Of a DNA stretch of 64,000 nucleotides, positions 45,148-54,323 are shown piece by piece. Source of the stretch: Paraburkholderia largidicola (GTDB lineage Bacteria; Pseudomonadota; Gammaproteobacteria; Burkholderiales; Burkholderiaceae); contig NZ_AP023176.1 of NCBI RefSeq assembly GCF_013426895.1, forward strand, positions 2,170,001-2,234,000, written 5' to 3'. Every line of letters starts with the position of its first letter. Positions within the stretch are counted from its first letter, which is position 1. The translations under genes and the position numbers were made by a program. The notes under the pieces are model-generated. The model was not told where the DNA came from, ran no database searches, and was given only the letters and a program-made list of their open reading frames with translations.

Positions 45148-45508
45148 GAAATGTTGTTTGCCGGACTACCGGACACTCTTCACTTGCGGCCGATGCGACC
45201 TGGGTGGGCAGACTAGTCTAAGAAAAGTCTCGAACGGTCCGAAAGATAGCACACGTAATACGCCGTAATACTTGGACTTTTCCGAGTTTCGGCATTTATA
45301 CGACGCCCGTGGTAGCGGTTTATGCGCGCCAACGTTTGCGCAGGGCGGTGATAGCACGCCTGAACTTTCAGCCTCCTGCCGATTGCCTTTCTGATGCGTA
45401 ATCTTCGATCCGTACCTCCCCGAAAGTACGGATGCCATAAAAAGTGGTTGTCGACCGTTGCCGGTAACGAAGCGGTAATTTTTATCCGCGCAATGCGCGG
45501 ATTCGATC
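45148..45508. other. Intergenic stretch before the binding-protein gene
   Basis: About 360 bases. The 99-residue frame on the minus strand here has no family resemblance and no ribosome binding site. A tandem CGTAATACGCCGTAATAC repeat near 45253-45272 is the only notable feature. No terminator with U-tract was found. Confidence 0.4.
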
Positions 45509-46675
45509 TCACATGCGGATCACATCCATCACCGTCTTTTTCTTGTCCTTGAACTGATAGATCGTGATGGCGGCATCTTTCAGATCGCCGTGCGTATCGA
45601 ATGCGATTTTGCCGATCACGCCGTCATACTGCGTCACGGGCATGGCGGCCAGAACTTTGGTCCGCTCCGTCGAATTGGCGCGCTTCATCGCATCGTAAAT
45701 GACGTAGACGGCATCGTAGGCAAACGGTGCGTACGCATCGATCGGCACCTTGTAGCGCGCCGTGTAGCGACGATCGAACTCCTGTCCCTTGGGCATCTTC
45801 GACAGCGCGAGTCCCGCTTCCGAGCACACCAGGTTGCCGATCGCGTCGCCCGCAAGGCTCACCATCTTGTCCGTGCATGCGCCGTCGCCGCCGAGCACGC
45901 TCGCCGTCATGCCGAGATTCGCGGCCTGCTTCACCAGCGGTCCGGCCGTCGCATCGGAGCCGCCATACATGATGACGTCGGGCCGCAATCCCTTGATCTT
46001 CGTGAGGATCGCGCGGAAGTCAGTGGCCTTGTCGTTGGTCGCTTCGCGCGCGACGATCGTGCCGCCGTTCGCCTTCGCCGCTTTCACGAACTCGTCGGCA
46101 AGCCCCTGTCCATAGGCCGTCGAATCGTCGATCACGGCAATCCGTTTTGCGTGCAGCGAATTGAGCGCGTAACGCGCGAGCGCCGGTCCCTGCAGTGCAT
46201 CCGTTGCCACGACGCGAAACGTCGTCTTGTAGCCCTGCTGCGTGTAAGCGGGGTTCGTCGAACCCTGTGAGATCTGCACGACCTGCGCTTCGCTATAGAT
46301 ACGCGACGCGGGAATCGACACGCCCGAATTGATATCGCCGACCACGGCCACCACGCCGTCGTCGACCAGCTTCTGCGCGACCTGGGTTCCCGTGCGCGGG
46401 TCGGCGGCATCGTCCTGCGAGTCCAGTTGCAGACGTACCGGCTTGCCGCCGATCACAGGGTGCTGACTGTTGATCTCATCGACCGCGAGGCGCGCAGCGT
46501 TTTCGCTGTCCTTGCCCATGTTTGCGAGTTGCCCGGTGAGCGGCGCCGCGTGGCCGATCAGCACGACAGCGGAAGCGGCATCGGCGGCATGCGCGGATGT
46601 CTGGATAGCGGCCAGCGCAACGACACCGGCTAGAGAGCGGAAAGTTTGATTCACGGGCTGCCTCACTTGGGTCAT
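45509..46675 (-). CDS. Branched-chain amino acid ABC transporter substrate-binding protein
   Basis: About 388 residues from ATG 46675. A signal peptide is indicated by the hydrophobic stretch ending near SAHAAD. The periplasmic type I binding fold shows VVLIGHAAPLTGQLANMGKDSENAARLAVDEIN and DAYAPFAYDAVYVIYDAM, typical of LivJ/LivK-like proteins. No permease or ATPase genes are adjacent, so it may be an orphan that works with a transporter elsewhere. The IS30 element lies about 130 bases upstream of its start and could affect its expression. Confidence 0.9.
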   Translation of the reverse strand: MTQVRQPVNQTFRSLAGVVALAAIQTSAHAADAASAVVLIGHAAPLTGQLANMGKDSENAARLAVDEINSQHPVIGGKPVRLQLDSQDDAADPRTGTQVAQKLVDDGVVAVVGDINSGVSIPASRIYSEAQVVQISQGSTNPAYTQQGYKTTFRVVATDALQGPALARYALNSLHAKRIAVIDDSTAYGQGLADEFVKAAKANGGTIVAREATNDKATDFRAILTKIKGLRPDVIMYGGSDATAGPLVKQAANLGMTASVLGGDGACTDKMVSLAGDAIGNLVCSEAGLALSKMPKGQEFDRRYTARYKVPIDAYAPFAYDAVYVIYDAMKRANSTERTKVLAAMPVTQYDGVIGKIAFDTHGDLKDAAITIYQFKDKKKTVMDVIRM

Positions 46676-46807
46676 GAAATGCGGTGATGAAGAAGAAGCG
46701 CGGTATTGAGTTGATTGCGCCTGAAATCCAGTATTCGTTCGCCGTAATTGCGCGTCCAACGAGAAATTTCTTTTGCTGCCGATAAACAAACCTTATGCGG
46801 GGCGGTT

Positions 46808-46828
46808 TCAAATGTGAAGCGCAACACA
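46808..46828. repeat. IS30 left terminal inverted repeat
   Basis: TCAAATGTGAAGCGCAACACA; pairs with the reverse complement of 47872-47892, with mismatches at about four positions. It lies just downstream of the transposase stop codon. Confidence 0.75.
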
Positions 46829-46832
46829 ATGC

Positions 46833-47849
46833 CTAGTGAACGGAATTATCAGGTTGAGAAGCAAGTGCAAGCATGGTGGCGAAGACTTCGAACGGCGAGT
46901 GGAAAGCGTGTGTGGCACGTGGCCGGCTGTTGAGGCTGTCAGCGATGCCATCAAGGTCGTCCTGGCTGTAGACCGAGAGATCTGTGCCCTTGGGCAGATA
47001 CTGGCGTAGCAGACCATTGGTGTTCTCGCACGTGCCACGCTGCCAGGGGCTGTGAGGGTCGCAGAAATAGACCTTCACACCGGTCGCGGCAGCGAGCTCC
47101 TGGTGGCACGCCATTTCCTTGCCCTGGTCGTACGTGAAGCTCTGTCGTAGCGGCGCAGCGATGGAATTCAGTTTGGCAGAGAAGCCCGCGAGTGCCGAGG
47201 CAGCTGTCGCATCGTCCATGCGGGCAAGCAGCACAAGGCGGCTGGAGCGTTCGACCAGCACGCCCACGGAAGAGGCATTGTTTGCACCCTTGATGAAGTC
47301 GCCTTCCCAGTGGCCCGGCATCACGCGGTCGTCCACCTCGGGTGGGCGCACATGAATGCTGACCATATCTGGAATCTGACCGCGCCGGTCTGTGCCTCGA
47401 CTTCGCGGCATGCGATCGCTGCGATGGTGGCGCAGACAGGCGACGAGCTGGCGACGCAGTTCCCCATACGGACGAGCGTAGATAGCCGTATAGATGGTCT
47501 CATGCGAGACCCGCTGGGACGAATCATTCGGGTGCATACGTTTGAGCGTACCTGATATCTGCTGAGGCGACCATTTCCAGTCCAGCAGCGTGAGGACGAT
47601 GCGCCATGTAACACCCTGCGGATCGAGCTTGGCGGGGCGCCGGCCAGCCACACGTCGCGCCACGCTTAACGCCTGGGCCGGCACCGAAGCATAGCGGTCA
47701 GGCCCGCAGTTGCGAGCCAGTTCGCGACTCACCGTTGCAGGTGAGCGCCCAAGCATACGGGCCATGGCCCGTATGCTTGAACCCTGCAGATGCTGGCTGG
47801 CAATCGTCAGCCGCTCTTCAGGCTGGAGTTGTTGGTATCGTTTTTCCAT
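46833..47849 (-). CDS. IS30-family transposase
   Basis: 338 residues. The N-terminal helix-turn-helix is QGSSIRAMARMLGRSPATVSRELARNC, followed by a DDE integrase core with PGHWEGDFIKGANNASSVGVLVERSSRL and LDGIADSLNSRPRA, the standard IS30 arrangement. It catalyses cut-out and joining of the element's own ends. The reading frame is intact and of full length, so the element may be active. It starts within 23 bases of the right terminal repeat. Confidence 0.94.
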   Translation of the reverse strand: MEKRYQQLQPEERLTIASQHLQGSSIRAMARMLGRSPATVSRELARNCGPDRYASVPAQALSVARRVAGRRPAKLDPQGVTWRIVLTLLDWKWSPQQISGTLKRMHPNDSSQRVSHETIYTAIYARPYGELRRQLVACLRHHRSDRMPRSRGTDRRGQIPDMVSIHVRPPEVDDRVMPGHWEGDFIKGANNASSVGVLVERSSRLVLLARMDDATAASALAGFSAKLNSIAAPLRQSFTYDQGKEMACHQELAAATGVKVYFCDPHSPWQRGTCENTNGLLRQYLPKGTDLSVYSQDDLDGIADSLNSRPRATHAFHSPFEVFATMLALASQPDNSVH

Positions 47850-47871
47850 AGCAACACCTTATATGAGGCGG

Positions 47872-47892
47872 GGTGTTGCACTTCAAACTTGA
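47872..47892. repeat. IS30 right terminal inverted repeat
   Basis: GGTGTTGCACTTCAAACTTGA on the plus strand; its reverse complement aligns with the left end. The amidase stop codon (47883-47885) lies inside it. Confidence 0.75.
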
Positions 47893-49259
47893 GAACTCGC
47901 GGTCACCACCGTCTCGCCATGCCGCAGCAACACTTCGACGCTGCGCGCTATTGCGAGGACCGAGGCATCGGCAAGCGCAGGCCCGCAGATCGACAGGCCG
48001 ACGGGCAGTTCGCCTTCCCGATGGCAAGGCAGCGTCAACGCGCAGCCGTCCATGAAGTTCACGACAGCGGGATTGCGCAGCACCTTCGCATTCGTCGACG
48101 AGAACGCCTCGTCGTCGCTTTCGACGCTCGCAATAGCAGGCGGCACGATGGCGACAGTCGGCATCAGCCAGGCATCGAATCTCGCCAGACGGGCTCGCGT
48201 ATCGCGCACGAAGCGCTCGCGCGCGGCAAGCAGGTCGATATAGTCGGCGGCGCTGCGCCCTTCTCCCGCACGCAGCCGCTTGAGCACGCGCGGGTCGTAC
48301 GCATCGGCATCGCGCGCGACGTGCTCGCGATGCCACGCCCACGCCTGCGCAGCCGTGATGCCCGCCAGCGGATAGCGGCCCGCCACCTCATGCAACTCGG
48401 GAAACGCAAAGCGCTCCACCGACGCGCCCGCGCGCCGCAACATACCGATCGCGCGATTGAACGCGGTGCTGACGGTCTCGTCGAGATCGTCGGCCACATA
48501 GTCGGACGTGACACCCAGCCGAAGTCCCGCGAGCGCGCGTGGCGCCGTGTCGAGCGCCTGGCCCGAGACGATGCCGTCGATCAGCGCGCAACAGTCGACG
48601 CTGCGCGCAATGGGCCCGATCGAATCGAACGACGTCGACAGCGGCACGGTGCCGTCGAGCGGCACGCGCCGCGCGGTCGGCTTGAATCCGACCAGTCCGC
48701 AGAACGCGGCAGGGATGCGCACCGAGCCGCCCGTGTCGGTGCCGAGCGCAGCGGCCACATGACCGAGCGCAACGGACACAGCGGCGCCTGAACTGGAACC
48801 GCCCGCCAGACGCTTTGCATGAGCGGGATTCAGCGGCGTTCCGTAGTGCGGGTTCAGCCCGAGGCCGGAGAACGCGAACTCGCTCATGTTGGTGCGGCCC
48901 ACGAACACCGCGCCCGCCTCGCGCAAGCGCGCAACGGCGGCGGCGTCTCGCACGGCAGGCGCGGCGTCGCGAAGTATGCGCGAGCCCGCTGTCGTCACCT
49001 GCCCTTTGATGTCGAACAGATCCTTCACGGAAACCGGCACGCCCGCCAGCGCGGAAGGCACATAGCCGCGCTGGCGAAACGCGTCGCTGCTGGAGGCCGC
49101 TTCGCGCGCCGCCAGCCGGTCGATATGCGTGTAGGTCGATCCGCCTCGCGCGAGGTCGGCATCGATAGCCGCGAGGCTCGCGTCGAGCAGTTCGCTTGCC
49201 GACAGGCTTCTGCTCGCGAGCGCCTTGCCGGAATCACGAAGGGTGCGCATCGCGGTCAC
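47883..49259 (-). CDS. Amidase signature family hydrolase (3' end formed by IS30)
   Basis: 458 residues starting at GTG 49259, four bases overlapping the DUF2848 gene. The Ser-cisSer-Lys triad is present: K79 in VSVKDLFD, the cis-serine in GGSSSG at 153-158 and the nucleophile S179 in TDTGGSVRIP. The C-terminal residues SSQV and the stop come from the IS30 terminal repeat, so the native last few residues may be lost; catalytic motifs are unaffected. It hydrolyses an amide bond, substrate unknown. It is downstream of DUF2848 in a probable operon. Confidence 0.91.
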   Translation of the reverse strand: MTAMRTLRDSGKALASRSLSASELLDASLAAIDADLARGGSTYTHIDRLAAREAASSSDAFRQRGYVPSALAGVPVSVKDLFDIKGQVTTAGSRILRDAAPAVRDAAAVARLREAGAVFVGRTNMSEFAFSGLGLNPHYGTPLNPAHAKRLAGGSSSGAAVSVALGHVAAALGTDTGGSVRIPAAFCGLVGFKPTARRVPLDGTVPLSTSFDSIGPIARSVDCCALIDGIVSGQALDTAPRALAGLRLGVTSDYVADDLDETVSTAFNRAIGMLRRAGASVERFAFPELHEVAGRYPLAGITAAQAWAWHREHVARDADAYDPRVLKRLRAGEGRSAADYIDLLAARERFVRDTRARLARFDAWLMPTVAIVPPAIASVESDDEAFSSTNAKVLRNPAVVNFMDGCALTLPCHREGELPVGLSICGPALADASVLAIARSVEVLLRHGETVVTASSQV

Positions 49260-49939
49260 TCCGCATGCGCCAGCGCATCGACGCTGTAGCGATGCCGCAA
49301 GCTGCGTCCAAGCACAGGATCGTGCAACTCCAGTTCATACGCGCCCGCGGATGTCAGCGCGCCGAGCACGGGCTGCGTGCCGCAGAACAGCACGGTCTCG
49401 GGAATCATCGACGTCGAACCGAACGCGCGCCAGATCAGCGGCTCGGGATGCATCAGCCGCGCAAGCGTGCCTTCCTGATAACGGATGCGCTCGCCGCTCG
49501 CATCGATACGCCAGCTGCGCGCGATCAGCGCGTCCCAATGCGCGGCCACGTCCGCATAACGCCACAGCGTTGTGCCGAGCGGCTTCGCGCACATCTGCTT
49601 CGACACGGCAACGTCATAGCCCTCGACCTTGCGGTCCGTGTGATCCGAACCGATGCCGACCAGCAAGCCGTCCTCTTGCGTCTGGATCAGCACGACTTCC
49701 ACTTCGCCCGACGAATGCTCGCCGATCACTTCGATGCTGTCCGCCGTCGTCAGCAAGGCGGCCGCGACTTCATAGAAGCATGGCACGCTCGACGGCCGGC
49801 GCACGCCGATCGCTTCCAGCTCGCGAATATGATGCTCGACCTCCGCATGGTCCCGTCCCGCCCACCCCGCAATCACGAGACGGCTCGCGCTCACTTCGAC
49901 CGGCAATCCGCCTTCGATTTCGCATGACACTTTCTTCAT
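49256..49939 (-). CDS. DUF2848-family protein
   Basis: 227 residues from ATG 49939 after AGAGGACG. The sequence has the DUF2848 style: LVIAGWAGRDHAEVEHHIRELEAIGV, GEVEVVLIQTQEDGLLVGIGSDHTDRKVEGYDVAVSKQMC, and GTQPVLGALTSAGAYELELHDPVLGRSLRHRY. The fold resembles fumarylacetoacetate hydrolase proteins, but catalytic residues are not assigned. It is the first gene of the amidase pair and divergent from the LysR gene at 50127; this DUF2848-amidase association recurs in proteobacteria to my knowledge, suggesting a common degradation step. Confidence 0.86.
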   Translation of the reverse strand: MKKVSCEIEGGLPVEVSASRLVIAGWAGRDHAEVEHHIRELEAIGVRRPSSVPCFYEVAAALLTTADSIEVIGEHSSGEVEVVLIQTQEDGLLVGIGSDHTDRKVEGYDVAVSKQMCAKPLGTTLWRYADVAAHWDALIARSWRIDASGERIRYQEGTLARLMHPEPLIWRAFGSTSMIPETVLFCGTQPVLGALTSAGAYELELHDPVLGRSLRHRYSVDALAHAE

Positions 49940-50025
49940 CGCAACGTCCTCTGGTTTGACAGTGTGTTTGCCCTTTCATCGACGGGCATCTGTTGCAAAG
50001 TTTTGGCGCGCGCCGCAGGCGTGTC

Positions 50026-50041
50026 CAACAAATTAAAGTTG
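50026..50041. promoter_or_regulatory. Weak dyad in DUF2848/LysR divergent region
   Basis: CAAC-N8-GTTG, also readable as ACAA-N7-TTGT, lies 86 bases before the LysR start between the divergent genes. Arms are only four bases, so this is a low-confidence operator candidate. Confidence 0.25.
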
Positions 50042-50126
50042 TCGCGCGGTGGAAATTTTTCTTGTCACCCAAGGCGGGACGCGGCGCTACACTGAGCCAT
50101 TCGTGCTTGCCTCGTCAGGGTTGTGA

Positions 50127-51071
50127 ATGAATCTGCGATTTCTGGAAACCTTCGTCTGGCTGGCGCGGCTGCGCAGCTTCCGCCTGACGGCCGAGCGGCT
50201 GCACGCGACCCAGGCGGCCATTTCGAGCCGCATCTCCGCGCTCGAACAGGAACTCGGCGTGCGGCTGTTCGAGCGCGGCTCGAAGGAAGCGACGCTCACG
50301 CAGGACGGCAGCAAGGCGCTGCCGTTCGCCGAACAGATGCTGAAGCTGAATCAGGCGATGCTCGCGAGTGTCGGCGATCGCTCAAAGGTGTCGGGCCTGC
50401 TGCGGCTCGGCGCGATCGAGTCGATCGTGCATACGTGGCTGCCCGATCTGCTCAAGCGCATCCGCGACGAATATCCGAATCTCGTGATCGAACTGACCAG
50501 CGACACGTCCGCAAACCTCTCCGCGCAACTGGCGAACGGCCATATCGACGTGTCGTTTCAGACGACGAGCGTCGCCGGCGCGGACATGACGAATGTTCCG
50601 CTCGGCAGTCTGCCGATGCGCTGGATGGCGAGCCCGGCGCTCAACTTGTCCGCGCAGGCGCTGACCGAAACCGAACTGGCCGCGTATCCCGTGATCAGCT
50701 TCGCGCGCCATTCGCCGCCGCATGAGTTTCTGACGGGCCTGTTCGCGGCCAGCGGGGACGTGCAGGTGCAGATCAATTGTCTGTCGTCGGTGGCGGCCAT
50801 CATCCGGCTGGTGGTCGACGGATTCGGCATTGCCGTGCTGCCGCCCGCGTTCGTGATGCGCGAACTCGAAGCAGGCCAGTTGCAACTGCTGCAAGTCACG
50901 CATCGCGTGCCCGCGTTGCCGCTGGTCGCCGCGTACCGGCGCACGCCCGACAGCCTGCTTGCCGAGTCGATCACGCGCCTCGCGCTGAACGTCGTGCTCG
51001 ATTTCAGCCTGAAACATGGGCCGGAGTTCGCGCTGTTCCCGCCATCGGACGACGCCATCTCGCCTGCATGA
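50127..51071 (+). CDS. LysR-family transcriptional regulator
   Basis: 314 residues with N-terminal helix-turn-helix FVWLARLRSFRLTAERLHATQAAISSRISALEQELG (family-standard) and effector domain VEHIDVSFQTTSVAGADM-like stretch GHIDVSFQTTS, then IIRLVVDGFGIAVLPPAF. It stands divergent from the DUF2848-amidase pair and just upstream (31 bases) of the ureidoglycolate-lyase-like gene on the same strand, so it is the obvious regulator of both sides. Confidence 0.93.
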   Translation: MNLRFLETFVWLARLRSFRLTAERLHATQAAISSRISALEQELGVRLFERGSKEATLTQDGSKALPFAEQMLKLNQAMLASVGDRSKVSGLLRLGAIESIVHTWLPDLLKRIRDEYPNLVIELTSDTSANLSAQLANGHIDVSFQTTSVAGADMTNVPLGSLPMRWMASPALNLSAQALTETELAAYPVISFARHSPPHEFLTGLFAASGDVQVQINCLSSVAAIIRLVVDGFGIAVLPPAFVMRELEAGQLQLLQVTHRVPALPLVAAYRRTPDSLLAESITRLALNVVLDFSLKHGPEFALFPPSDDAISPA

Positions 51072-51102
51072 CCGATCCATTCATCAACACGAGTACGCCG
51101 AT

Positions 51103-51645
51103 ATGCTGACTACGCTCTCCATTCCAATCGAACCGCTCGAAGCAAATCGCTGTGAACCGTACGGCTGGATGCTCGGCAAGCCTGTGCGCACGGACGGCGA
51201 CGCGCCGGCGTTCGTCAGCCCGGCCTCGGACTTCTGGCGCGAGCATCTGTTCGATACGGGCACGGCGGGCGAAACCGAAATACTCTGGGTCGTGTACCGC
51301 AATCGCAGCGCAGAGATCTCCGCGCTCGAACTGCATCGGCTGACGCAACAGGCCATCGTGCCGTTGACAGCGCCCGTCGTGCATATCGTGGCGACGTCGC
51401 TTGAAGACGGCGAGCCGGACCTCAATTCACTGCGCGCATTCGAGATTCCCGTCGGTAAAGGTCTTTGCATGCGGCCTGACGTCTGGCACGCGACGCGTGT
51501 CACGAACACAGAGTCCACCTGCCTCATGCTGACCCGCCCTTCGACAACCTACGATCTCGTCGTTCATCTGAAGACGGGCGCGCCTGCTTGCGAAAGCGTC
51601 ATCAGGCCGATCGATACGCGCACGCTCGAATTCAGCGTGGCCTGA
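51103..51645 (+). CDS. Ureidoglycolate lyase-like cupin protein
   Basis: 180 residues from ATG 51103. The AllA/ureidoglycolate lyase family is indicated by IPIEPLEANRCEPYGWMLGKPV, ELHRLTQQAIVPLTAPVVHIV and KGLCMRPDVWHATRV, the metal-site region of this cupin-like fold. AllA cleaves ureidoglycolate to glyoxylate and urea in purine degradation. No other purine genes are visible, and the neighbouring amidase and DUF2848 genes suggest that it acts on a related amide or ureido compound. Coupled downstream of LysR. Confidence 0.85.
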   Translation: MLTTLSIPIEPLEANRCEPYGWMLGKPVRTDGDAPAFVSPASDFWREHLFDTGTAGETEILWVVYRNRSAEISALELHRLTQQAIVPLTAPVVHIVATSLEDGEPDLNSLRAFEIPVGKGLCMRPDVWHATRVTNTESTCLMLTRPSTTYDLVVHLKTGAPACESVIRPIDTRTLEFSVA

Positions 51646-51893
51646 ATGGGCGCGCGTGCGATCGCACGCATCACCCCTCTCGAAAGTTTCGTGTAATGAC
51701 CTCGGGCTTGCGATGTATCAGGACAGGGTGCACGATGAGTCGCGTCAGCAGGACTCATGCGCCGCATGCTAGCGCATTGCCTTCCGCAATGATTCACTTC
51801 GCATAAGCGATCAGGTCCGCATGTTGCTAGGCGATACAGCTTGAGCGTCGCACGCGCAACGCGCCGTGAAGCACGAAACAGGAGGCCTACAGC

Positions 51894-54320
51894 ATGAACA
51901 ACGAGAGCAAAGCGAACATCTCCAAAGGCCCGTCGAGGGACACGTCGCCGCCCGTCATCGCATGGCTGACGATTCTCTTCGCGCTGCTGGCAGGTCTGTA
52001 TCTGCTGACAGGCGGCATCTGGCTCGTCATGATGGGCGGCTCGCCTTATTACATCGTTGCCGGCATCGTTCTGCTTGCCGTCGCATGGCTGATCTATCGC
52101 GGCAATGGGCTGGCGTTGTCGCTCTATGCGCTTCTGCTGATCGGCACGCTGATCTGGGCTGTCTTCGAAGCAGGTTTCGATTTCTGGGCGCTCGCGCCGC
52201 GCACCGATATCCTCGTTCTGTTCGGCATCTGGCTGCTGTTGCCGTTCGTCTTCCGTCTATTCGATGTGTCGGCGCGGCGCGGCGGCGCCGTTGCGCTCCT
52301 GGTGTGCCTCGTTCTTACGGGCGTCGCGCTCGCGTATGCGGCCTTCAACGACCCGCAGGAGATCAACGGCAAGGTCGTGGACAACGCGGCCGTGTCGCCG
52401 GCGCAACCCGACGCGCATCCCGGCGACTGGACGGCATACGGCCGCACGCAGGCGGGCACCCGCTATTCGCCGCTCACGCAGATCAACCAGGACAACGCGA
52501 AGGACTTGCAGGTCGCGTGGACCTTCCAGACGGGCGACAAGAAAGGCCCCAACGATCCCGGTGAAATCACTGACGAAGTGACGCCGCTCAAGGTCGGCGA
52601 CATGCTCTATCTGTGCTCGCCGCACCAGATCCTGTTCGCGCTGGACGCTGCGACAGGCAAGGAAAAATGGCGCTTCGATCCGGGCCTGAAAACCGACCCG
52701 AGCTTCCAGCACGTGACCTGCCGCGGCGTGTCGTATCACGAGACGGCGGCTGCCGCCGCCGCAAAAGACGAAGCTGCGCGAAGCGCGTTACCCGCATGTG
52801 CGCGCCGCGTGATCCTGCCCGTCAACAACGGCCATCTGTTCGAAGTCGATGCCGCAACGGGACAGCGCTGCGCTGGCTTCGGCAGCAACGGCGACCTCGA
52901 CCTGCAACATCTGCAACCGGTGACGACGGCGGGGCAGTACGAGCCGACCTCGCCGCCCATCGTCACCGACAAGATCATCGTCATGGCGGGATCGGTGACG
53001 GACAACTACTCGACCCGCGAGCCGTCCGGCGTAATACGCGGCTTCGACGTCGAAACGGGGCAACTCGTGTGGGCGTTCGATCCAGGCTCGGCCACACCGA
53101 ACGCCATTCCCGACGACCAGCACACGTTCACGTTCAATTCTCCCAACTCGTGGGCGCCCGCCGCCTACGATGCGAAACTCGACCTCGTCTATCTGCCGAT
53201 GGGCGTGAAGACGCCCGACATCTGGGGCGGTGATCGCACGCCGCTGTACGAGCGTTACGCGAGCGGGTTGCTGGCGCTGAATGCATCGACGGGCAAGCTT
53301 GCGTGGTTCTATCAGACGGTGCATCACGATCTGTGGGACATGGACCTGCCCGCACAACCCACCATCGCCGATATCACCGACCGCAGCGGCAACGTCGTGC
53401 CCGCGATCTACGCGCCTGCCAAGACGGGCAACATCTTCGTACTGGATCGCCGCACGGGTACGCCGATCGTCCCCGCGCCCGAGCAGCCCGTGCCGCAGGG
53501 CGCGGCCGAAGGCGATCATGTGTCGCCGACACAGCCGTACTCGCAACTGACCTTCCGTCCGGCGAAGAACCTGACGGGCGCCGACATGTGGGGCGCCACG
53601 ATGTTCGATCAGCTCGCATGCCGCGTGATGTTTCACCGGCTGCGCTACGAAGGTCCGTTCACGCCGCCGTCCGAAAACGGCACGCTCGTGTTTCCGGGCA
53701 ATCTCGGCATGTTCGAATGGGGCGGTCTCGCCGTCGATACCGACCGGCAACTCGCCATCGCAAACCCGATCGCGCTGCCGTTCGTCTCGAAGCTCATCCC
53801 ACGCGGGCCGCACAACCCGATTCAGCCGCCTGAGAACAGCCAGGGCGGCACGGGCACGGAAGCGGGCATCCAGCCGCAATACGGCGTGCCGTTCGGCGTG
53901 GAGCTGAACCCGTTCCTGTCGCCGGTCGGCTTGCCCTGCAAGCAGCCCGCATGGGGCTACGTCGCAGCGCTCGATCTGAAGACCAATCAGGTGGTGTGGA
54001 AAAAACGCATCGGCACCGTTCGCGATAGCGCGCCCATTCCGCTGCCGTTCAAGATGGGCATGCCGATGCTGGGCGGCCCGATGACGACGGCAGGACACGT
54101 GTTCTTCATCGGCGCGACGGCCGACAACTATCTGCGCGCCTACAGCACCGATACGGGCGAGGAGCTATGGCGCGCGCGGCTTCCCGCTGGCGGCCAGGCC
54201 ACGCCGATGACCTATGAAGCGAACGGCAAGCAGTACGTGGTGATTGCTGCGGGCGGACACGGGTCGTTCGGCACGAAGCTCGGCGATTACGTGATCGCGT
54301 ATGCGCTGCCGGACAAATGA
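51894..54320 (+). CDS. gcd: Membrane-bound PQQ-dependent glucose/quinate-type dehydrogenase
   Basis: 808 residues from ATG 51894 after AGGAGG. Five hydrophobic helices (residues about 20-145) anchor it in the inner membrane. The remainder is an eight-bladed PQQ propeller facing the periplasm, with the start AGTRYSPLTQINQDNAKDLQVAW, internal repeats with W motifs and C-terminus GGHGSFGTKLGDYVIAYALPDK. It oxidises aldoses or quinate/shikimate in the periplasm and passes electrons to ubiquinone; glucose use gives gluconic acid. PQQ biosynthesis genes are not in the window. The next gene is convergent. Confidence 0.93.
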   Translation: MNNESKANISKGPSRDTSPPVIAWLTILFALLAGLYLLTGGIWLVMMGGSPYYIVAGIVLLAVAWLIYRGNGLALSLYALLLIGTLIWAVFEAGFDFWALAPRTDILVLFGIWLLLPFVFRLFDVSARRGGAVALLVCLVLTGVALAYAAFNDPQEINGKVVDNAAVSPAQPDAHPGDWTAYGRTQAGTRYSPLTQINQDNAKDLQVAWTFQTGDKKGPNDPGEITDEVTPLKVGDMLYLCSPHQILFALDAATGKEKWRFDPGLKTDPSFQHVTCRGVSYHETAAAAAAKDEAARSALPACARRVILPVNNGHLFEVDAATGQRCAGFGSNGDLDLQHLQPVTTAGQYEPTSPPIVTDKIIVMAGSVTDNYSTREPSGVIRGFDVETGQLVWAFDPGSATPNAIPDDQHTFTFNSPNSWAPAAYDAKLDLVYLPMGVKTPDIWGGDRTPLYERYASGLLALNASTGKLAWFYQTVHHDLWDMDLPAQPTIADITDRSGNVVPAIYAPAKTGNIFVLDRRTGTPIVPAPEQPVPQGAAEGDHVSPTQPYSQLTFRPAKNLTGADMWGATMFDQLACRVMFHRLRYEGPFTPPSENGTLVFPGNLGMFEWGGLAVDTDRQLAIANPIALPFVSKLIPRGPHNPIQPPENSQGGTGTEAGIQPQYGVPFGVELNPFLSPVGLPCKQPAWGYVAALDLKTNQVVWKKRIGTVRDSAPIPLPFKMGMPMLGGPMTTAGHVFFIGATADNYLRAYSTDTGEELWRARLPAGGQATPMTYEANGKQYVVIAAGGHGSFGTKLGDYVIAYALPDK

Positions 54321-54323
54321 CGC

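Larger units (their letters stand above)
46808..47892 (-). mobile_element. IS30-family insertion sequence
   Basis: A 1.08 kb unit bounded by imperfect 21-bp terminal repeats at 46808-46828 and 47872-47892 that match at 17 of 21 positions and contain the TGAAG-GCAACAC core. It encodes a single transposase on the minus strand. No target-site duplication could be identified with certainty. Insertion is at the 3' end of the amidase gene; the right end provides that gene's last codons and stop. Confidence 0.85.

Noticed and set aside
45253..45272. Tandem CGTAATAC repeat
   Set aside because: Only two copies, in a non-coding gap with no link to a regulator.
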